This document shows, piece after piece, positions 59,706 to 64,000 of a stretch of DNA of 64,000 bases. The notes beneath the pieces were generated by a model. That model was given only the letters and a program-made list of their open reading frames with translations. It was not told the origin of the DNA and searched no databases. Within the stretch, counting starts at the first letter, position 1; each line of letters opens with the position of its first letter. Position numbers and translations under genes: made by a program. The stretch lies in NCBI RefSeq assembly GCF_007713735.2, contig NZ_VMNW02000005.1, forward strand, positions 62,001 through 126,000. The letters run 5' to 3'. Source of the DNA: Amycolatopsis acidicola. GTDB lineage: Bacteria > Actinomycetota > Actinomycetes > Mycobacteriales > Pseudonocardiaceae.

Positions 59706-60566
59706 CTAGCCGAGCGCGGCCGCGAGCCGCCGCCATTCCGCGCGTGGGAAACCCTGCTGATCGGCCGTGAGCACCTGGATGCACACGTGGTCCGCGCCCG
59801 CCGCCCGGTGCTCGTCGATGCGCTTGCGGATGCTTTCGTCGTCGCCCCAGACGATCAGGGCGTCGAAGAGCCGGTCGCTGATCTGAGCCACCTCGTCCTC
59901 GGAGAAGCCCAGGCGGAGCACGTTGCGCGCGTAGTTGGGCAAATCGAGGTACGAGCGCAGCCACGATGCGCCGATCGCCTTCGCCTCTTCGCGCGTCGCC
60001 GCGAAGATCGCCGTCTGCTCGGGCAGCACGAGCGGACCGTCGCCGAGCGCTTCGCGCACTTCGCGGGTGTGCTCGGGCGGAACGAGATACGGGTGCACGC
60101 CGCGCGAGCGGCTCGCGGCGGTCTCGACCATCTTCGGGCCGAGCGCGGCCAGCACCCGGCTCTCGACGGGAAGCGGCGGCGTGGCCTCGTCGAGTCCGTC
60201 CAGGAAGGTCCGCATCGCCGTGAGGGGTTTGCGGTAGCGGCCGGGCTCCTTCGAGTCGATCAACGGCGCGTGGCTCACGCCGATGCCGACCAGGAACCGT
60301 TCGCCGTGTTCCCCGGTGAGCGACGCGTACGCGGCGGCCGTGTCGGCAGGGGAGTGCATCCAGAGGTTCAGGATCCCGGTGGCGACGGTGACTTCCCTCG
60401 TCGCCGTGAGCAACCGCTCGACGTCCGCGAACAGCGCCCCGCCCACGTCCGGCACCCACAGCGCGCGGAAGCCGAGCTCCTCCAGCTCGGCCGCGGCCTC
60501 CCCGGCTTCCGCCGGATCGCCGAAACGCAGGTGGTGGCTCCACACGCCCACCCCGGACAGGTCCAT
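59706..60566 (-). CDS. LLM-class F420-dependent oxidoreductase
   Basis: Luciferase-fold oxidoreductase, 286 aa. MDLSGVGVWSHHLRFGD start, EELGFRALWVPDVGG, TVATGILNLWMHSP and FLVGIGVSHAPLID fit the F420-dependent TIGR03620-type subgroup of actinobacteria. Substrate unknown; no partner gene adjacent. ATG is the first in-frame start with GGAAGAC-like site upstream. Confidence 0.82.
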   Translation of the reverse strand: MDLSGVGVWSHHLRFGDPAEAGEAAAELEELGFRALWVPDVGGALFADVERLLTATREVTVATGILNLWMHSPADTAAAYASLTGEHGERFLVGIGVSHAPLIDSKEPGRYRKPLTAMRTFLDGLDEATPPLPVESRVLAALGPKMVETAASRSRGVHPYLVPPEHTREVREALGDGPLVLPEQTAIFAATREEAKAIGASWLRSYLDLPNYARNVLRLGFSEDEVAQISDRLFDALIVWGDDESIRKRIDEHRAAGADHVCIQVLTADQQGFPRAEWRRLAAALG

Positions 60567-60654
60567 GACGTCTTCCCTTCCGCCCGCTTCGCGACCGGTC
60601 CGGCCGCGCCACCGACCCTAGTGTCCGGGCCCGAAGTGGATCACCGTCGCGGCC

Positions 60655-60718
60655 GGGTTGGAGCAAACGCACCTTGCTCCCCGCGTCGGCCCGGGTTGGA
60701 GCAAACGCACCTTGCTCC
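60655..60718. repeat. Two tandem 26-bp hairpin repeats, 38-bp period
   Basis: GGGTTGGAGCAAACGCACCT(TGCTCC) occurs at 60655-60680 and identically at 60693-60718. Each copy holds the perfect inverted repeat GGAGCAA/TTGCTCC with a 7-nt loop. Placed upstream of the HD-domain gene and after the start of the divergent LLM gene; could be an attenuator or a REP-like element. Confidence 0.7.
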
Positions 60719-60781
60719 CTGATTGGGTTGATCTCCCATTCGGGGGCTCACATCCGCCGCGATTCTCACTACTCTTGTTCG

Positions 60782-61339
60782 ATGTCCCTGCGAACGTGGG
60801 CGTGGTTCACGGCGAAGCGGTTGCTCGCCGACGAGTTGCCGCGCCGCTGGGCCCACACCCAGGGCGTCGCGCGCCGGGCCACCGAAATCGCGAATGCCCT
60901 GCCGCGCGAAGAGCGCCAGATCCTGGTCGCCGCCGCCTGGTTGCACGACATCGGGTACGCCGAGGATCTGATCGACACCGGCCTCCACCAGCTCGACGGA
61001 GCGCGTTTCCTGCGCCGCGAAGGCATTCCGGTTCGTGTCTGCGCCCTCGTCGCGCACAATTCGGGCGCGGCGTCGATCGCCCGGCTGCTCAACCTTTCCG
61101 ACGCGCTGGCCGCCTTCACCGACGAGCGCACCCCGACGCGTGACGCGCTCTGGTATTGCGACGTGACAACGAGTCCGGACGGTCTCCCGATCTCCTACGA
61201 AGAGCGCTTCACTGAACTTCGCAGCCGTCGCGAGCCGGAGGACCCGGTGATCCGCGCGCTCGACCTGAGCGAGGGCGAGCGCGCCGCCGCGGTCAGCCGC
61301 ACGGAGGAGCTGCTTGCCACAGCCCTCATCCGCCGCTAG
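60782..61339 (+). CDS. HD-domain protein, probable phosphohydrolase
   Basis: 185 aa. HD metal-binding pattern: His in RRWAHTQGVARRA, His-Asp in AAWLHDIGYAEDL, His in LHQLDGARFL and LVAHNSGA. HD proteins hydrolyse nucleotides or phosphoesters. ATG start; overlaps the convergent XRE gene by 4 bp. Substrate unknown. Confidence 0.82.
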   Translation: MSLRTWAWFTAKRLLADELPRRWAHTQGVARRATEIANALPREERQILVAAAWLHDIGYAEDLIDTGLHQLDGARFLRREGIPVRVCALVAHNSGAASIARLLNLSDALAAFTDERTPTRDALWYCDVTTSPDGLPISYEERFTELRSRREPEDPVIRALDLSEGERAAAVSRTEELLATALIRR

Positions 61340-62265
61340 TTCACGCCGAAGTCCGCGGCCACCTCGCCCAGCAGGTCCCAGGTCTGCCCGGCTTCCAGCG
61401 CGTTCTCCGAGGCATTGGTCCAGATCCGTTCGTACCGCGCCACGTCGTCGTCGCAGGTGAGTTCGTTGCCGGTCTTGGTGAAGACGAAATCCAGGTGCGC
61501 GGGGAAATCCCCGGGGCCGCCCGGCGTGGCGAGCCGGAGCAGCGCGAAGCGTTCGAGGATGCCCTGCTGGGCGATCACACTGGAAGCGGGCCGTCGCGGC
61601 CGGAACGGGAGCACCTGGATCGTGATGTGCGGATAGCGCGAAAGCGTCACCAGATGCAGGAGTTGTTCCCGCATCACGTCTTCGTCGCCCTGAACCCGCC
61701 GGATGCTCGACTCGCTGAGCACGCAGTGGAACCGGGCCGGGTTGTCGCGGAACAACACGCGCTGCTGCCTGTCCAGCGTCGCTTGCACGGTGTTCTCGGC
61801 AAGGCGGTCGGCGCTGCCCTGGCCGCGCTCGAACTCGGCGCGCGCGTACGCGGTGCACTGCAACAGGTCGGGTACGCGTTCGTTCGTCACGTACCGGATG
61901 AGTTCGGCGTCCTCCTCCAGATCGATGAACTGCCGGTACACCTCCGGGTGGTACACCGAGCGGAACCCCGACCACCGTCCGCGCTGCGACGTGTCGGCCT
62001 GCAGCCCTAAGGCGAGATCGACCACCAGCTCGTCGGTGACGGCGTACAGCTCGAGCAGCCGCCGAAGATCCGCCTCGTCGATGCCGAGGTTGCCGCCTTC
62101 CAGCCGGGCGATCTTGTTCTGCCCGCTGGCCGGACTGGCCTTGGGCCACACGGCCACGCCCGCGTCGCGCTGCGTCCACCGGCTTTGTTCACGCAGATGC
62201 CGCAGCAGGGCGGCCAGCTGTTGTTTCCGTCCGGTCGGCGTGCGGGCCGCGGCGACAACGGTCAC
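61336..62265 (-). CDS. XRE-family HTH regulator with DUF5753
   Basis: 309 aa. N-terminal HTH (about 15-75: QLAALLRHLREQSRWTQRDAG, NKIARLEGGNLGIDEADLRRLLELY) and the C-terminal DUF5753 domain (about 105-285: YHPEVYRQFIDLEEDAELIRY, VPDLLQCTAYAR, ITIQVLPFRPR). In actinomycetes these proteins are usually paired with a small DUF397 gene; none is found beside it. GTG start. Confidence 0.85.
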   Translation of the reverse strand: MTVVAAARTPTGRKQQLAALLRHLREQSRWTQRDAGVAVWPKASPASGQNKIARLEGGNLGIDEADLRRLLELYAVTDELVVDLALGLQADTSQRGRWSGFRSVYHPEVYRQFIDLEEDAELIRYVTNERVPDLLQCTAYARAEFERGQGSADRLAENTVQATLDRQQRVLFRDNPARFHCVLSESSIRRVQGDEDVMREQLLHLVTLSRYPHITIQVLPFRPRRPASSVIAQQGILERFALLRLATPGGPGDFPAHLDFVFTKTGNELTCDDDVARYERIWTNASENALEAGQTWDLLGEVAADFGVN

Positions 62266-62348
62266 GGGCAGTCACTTCCGGTTCGCGTCTTGAGGTGGTC
62301 CGAGCGTTTCAGGGCAACCAACGATCGCGCGGCCGTGACGTTCCGGAT

Positions 62349-62987
62349 TCAGTCCGCCGATTTCGGTTTGAGCAGGCCGCGGTTGAACGCTTCCGCCACG
62401 GCCGCCGCGCGGTCGTTCACTTCCAGTTTCGCGTAGATGTTCAGCAAGTGCGTCTTGACGGTGGCCTCGGTGATGAACAACGCGGTCGCGGCATCGCGGT
62501 TCGTCCGCCCGCCGGCGACCAGTTCGAGCACTTCCAGTTCCCGTTTGCTGAGCGGCCCCGCGGACGGGGCGCGCATACGGTTCATCAGCCGCGTGGCTAC
62601 AGAAGGCGAGAGCACGGACTCGCCCCTCGCGGCGGCGCGCACGGCTCGTACGAGCTCCTCGCGTGGCGCGTCCTTGAGGAGGTACCCGGTGGCGCCCGCT
62701 TCGATCGCGGGCAGCACGTGGCTGTCCGTGTCGTACGTCGTGAGCACCAGAATCCGCACGGTTCCGCCGAGTTCGGCGATCGCCGCGACACCGTCCATCC
62801 CCGGCATCCGCAGGTCCATCAGCACGACGTCCGGCCGCAACGCCCTCGCGAGCTGGACCGCTTCGCGCCCGTCGGCGGCTTCGCCGAGCACTTCGAACTC
62901 CGGGTCGCGGGCGAACAACGCGCTCAGCCCGTCCCGCACCACGGGGTGGTCGTCGGCGATGAGCAGGGTGATCGGTCCGTCGTTCAC
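62349..62987 (-). CDS. NarL/LuxR-family response regulator
   Basis: 212 aa. Receiver domain (about 6-120) with acidic pocket IADDHPVV, phospho-acceptor Asp in DVVLMDLRMPGMDG and lysine in GYLLKDAPREEL; C-terminal LuxR HTH (about 145-205: LSKRELEVLELVAGGRTNRDAA, TVKTHLLNIYAKL). GTG overlaps the kinase stop (GTGA), forming a coupled two-component pair. Confidence 0.92.
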   Translation of the reverse strand: MNDGPITLLIADDHPVVRDGLSALFARDPEFEVLGEAADGREAVQLARALRPDVVLMDLRMPGMDGVAAIAELGGTVRILVLTTYDTDSHVLPAIEAGATGYLLKDAPREELVRAVRAAARGESVLSPSVATRLMNRMRAPSAGPLSKRELEVLELVAGGRTNRDAATALFITEATVKTHLLNIYAKLEVNDRAAAVAEAFNRGLLKPKSAD

Positions 62988-64000
62988 GGGGTCGCCTCCG
63001 CGGGGTGCGCCGGGACGCGGGCGGAAAGCCCGGTGCCACCGCCGGGTTCCGTTTCCACCTGCAGTGTTCCGGAAAGTGCTTCGATCCGCTCCCGCATCGC
63101 GACGAGCCCGAAGCCGCCGCCCTGCCGTCCCGGGTCGAAGCCCCGGCCGTCGTCGCGGACGTCCAGCGCGACCTCGTCCTCCAGGTAGGACAACGTCACC
63201 CCGACCCGGCTCGCCTCCGCGTGCTTGGCCACGTTGGCCAGCGCCTCCTGCGCCGCCCGAAGCAAAGCCACCTCGCTCTCCGGGCGCAACGGGTGGGCGG
63301 TGCCGGTGGTGGTGACCTCGACGGCTGGCCCGTTCAGCGCCGACCACCGCTGCGCGACCTCCTCGACGGCTTCGCTCAACCGCCGCGTTTCCAGCTGTTC
63401 CGGGCGCAGGGCGTGCACCGAGCGCCGAGCCTCGGAGAGGCTCTCGCGCGCCAAACTCGTCGCGGCCGCGAAGTGCCGGCGCCACGCGTCTGGCTCTTCG
63501 CTGGCGTGCTCGGCGGCCTGCAGTTGCGTGATGATCCCGGTGAGTCCCTGCGCGAGCGTGTCGTGGATTTCGCGCGCCATCCGCTGCCGTTCGTCGAGCA
63601 TCCCGGCCTCGCGCGCCTGCGCCAGCAACTGCCGGTGCAACGCGGCGTTCTCCGCCAGGCTCAGTTCAAGCCTGCGGTTGCCTTCGGTGACTTCGTGCAG
63701 GGCCCGCTCCCGTTCCTCGTCGCGATTCTGGTTGCGCCAAAGGATCCACGTGAAAATCGACATCGGCAGGATGTTCACGACGAGCACCGCCGCGAACGCG
63801 ATCAGCCCGCCAGGACTCGTCTTGTCCAGATCCGCCGCCTGCGCCGTGCCCGCGACGATCGCCACCGCCGCCACCCCCGGCAGCCGCCATGGCCATCGCA
63901 GCAGCTGGAACGTGAAGACGTACAAGGCCGGGGCGAAGCAGCCGAACCACGGATCGCGCACCACCAGCACGGCCAGCAAGCCGATGAGCCCGGCGAGGAA
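62984..64000 (-). CDS. Sensor histidine kinase, NarX/DesK-like (partial, N-terminus beyond window)
   Basis: At least 338 residues. N-terminal hydrophobic membrane segments (WFGCFAPALYVFTFQLLRWPW and others) continue to the window edge. DHp/HisKA_3 with phospho-His in RQRMAREIHDTLAQGLTGII, and HATPase_c with EALANVAKHAEASRVGV, DDGRGFDPG and GFGLVAMRERI. Signals to the overlapping response regulator. Stimulus unknown. Confidence 0.9.
   Translation of the reverse strand, partial: FLAGLIGLLAVLVVRDPWFGCFAPALYVFTFQLLRWPWRLPGVAAVAIVAGTAQAADLDKTSPGGLIAFAAVLVVNILPMSIFTWILWRNQNRDEERERALHEVTEGNRRLELSLAENAALHRQLLAQAREAGMLDERQRMAREIHDTLAQGLTGIITQLQAAEHASEEPDAWRRHFAAATSLARESLSEARRSVHALRPEQLETRRLSEAVEEVAQRWSALNGPAVEVTTTGTAHPLRPESEVALLRAAQEALANVAKHAEASRVGVTLSYLEDEVALDVRDDGRGFDPGRQGGGFGLVAMRERIEALSGTLQVETEPGGGTGLSARVPAHPAEATP

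Noticed and set aside
56581..60672. 1363-codon open frame opposite the second AfsR-like gene
   Set aside because: Antisense to BTAD-STAND-TPR coding sequence; no domain, compositional artefact.
1..64000. tRNA, rRNA, phage or transposase genes and riboswitches
   Set aside because: None recognised by reading; no cloverleaf ends, integrase or transposase motifs. A tRNAscan/Infernal run would be needed to exclude small RNAs.

Overview
The window is high-GC DNA with GTG and TTG starts, dense 4-bp ATGA/GTGA overlaps, AfsR-type regulators, DrrAB-type ABC pairs, a P450, and many GntR, TetR, ROK and WYL regulators. This is the profile of a filamentous actinobacterium, most likely Pseudonocardiaceae such as Amycolatopsis; that taxonomic call is inference from style and gene content. 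No rRNA, tRNA, CRISPR array, transposase or prophage gene was seen. It reads as an accessory catabolic and specialised-metabolism stretch of a chromosome.

Layout. 1-3.3 kb: a class III aminotransferase (cut by the window edge) divergent from a glutamine-synthetase-like ligase and a GntR regulator, probably amine or polyamine use. 3.3-9.3 kb: a poly-gamma-glutamate operon (pgsB, pgsC, an NlpC/P60 hydrolase, and an upstream receptor-like membrane protein with two extracellular modules and two HAMP domains but no output domain), divergent from a lipoprotein with hydrolase-like motifs; no pgsA is present. 9.3-18 kb: a tetrahydrofolate-dependent aromatic O-demethylation island. A LigM-type demethylase, methylene-THF reductase, formyl-THF deformylase and FolD overlap by 4 bp each and are followed by an IclR gene; a divergent operon encodes GntR, an extradiol dioxygenase, a dihydropteroate synthase and an MHS-family permease. 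A symmetric promoter/operator lies between the two operons. The enzymes form a closed loop: strip methyl from a methoxy-arene onto THF, oxidise it to formate, regenerate THF, and open the ring.

18-27.2 kb: a C-glycoside (or 3-keto-glycoside) catabolic operon with a ROK regulator, sugar-type permease, GMC 3-oxidase, both subunits of a C-deglycosidase, a lactonase, a Gfo/Idh/MocA oxidoreductase and a sugar isomerase. 27.2-30.1 kb: a VOC protein, then a TetR regulator with an SDR and an enoyl-CoA hydratase that share a palindromic operator. 30.1-34.7 kb: a shortened Rho, a 21-bp repeat array, and a P450 plus DrrAB exporter, each preceded by three heptamers at 11-bp spacing, the signature of a SARP regulator; an AfsR-like gene (34.7-37.8 kb) lies next to them. 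37.8-43.7 kb: a LacI-controlled operon for an unknown carboxylate (permease, CoA-transferase, CitE-like lyase, FMN monooxygenase).

43.7-44.3 kb is gene-free and contains a 125-bp hairpin. 44.3-53.1 kb holds two MFS exporters (one behind an iron-box-like site), a GNAT, an O-methyltransferase, an epoxide hydrolase with a divergent WYL regulator, and three small unknown genes ending in a 27-residue ORF. 53.2-56.4 kb: an operon of a ribbon-helix-helix protein, a DUF4097 beta-solenoid protein and a second DrrAB pair, with operator-like repeats upstream. 56.5-64 kb: a second AfsR-like regulator, an LLM oxidoreductase, an HD protein, an XRE/DUF5753 regulator, and a NarL-type two-component pair whose kinase runs off the window. 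Product names rest on motif recognition without database searches.
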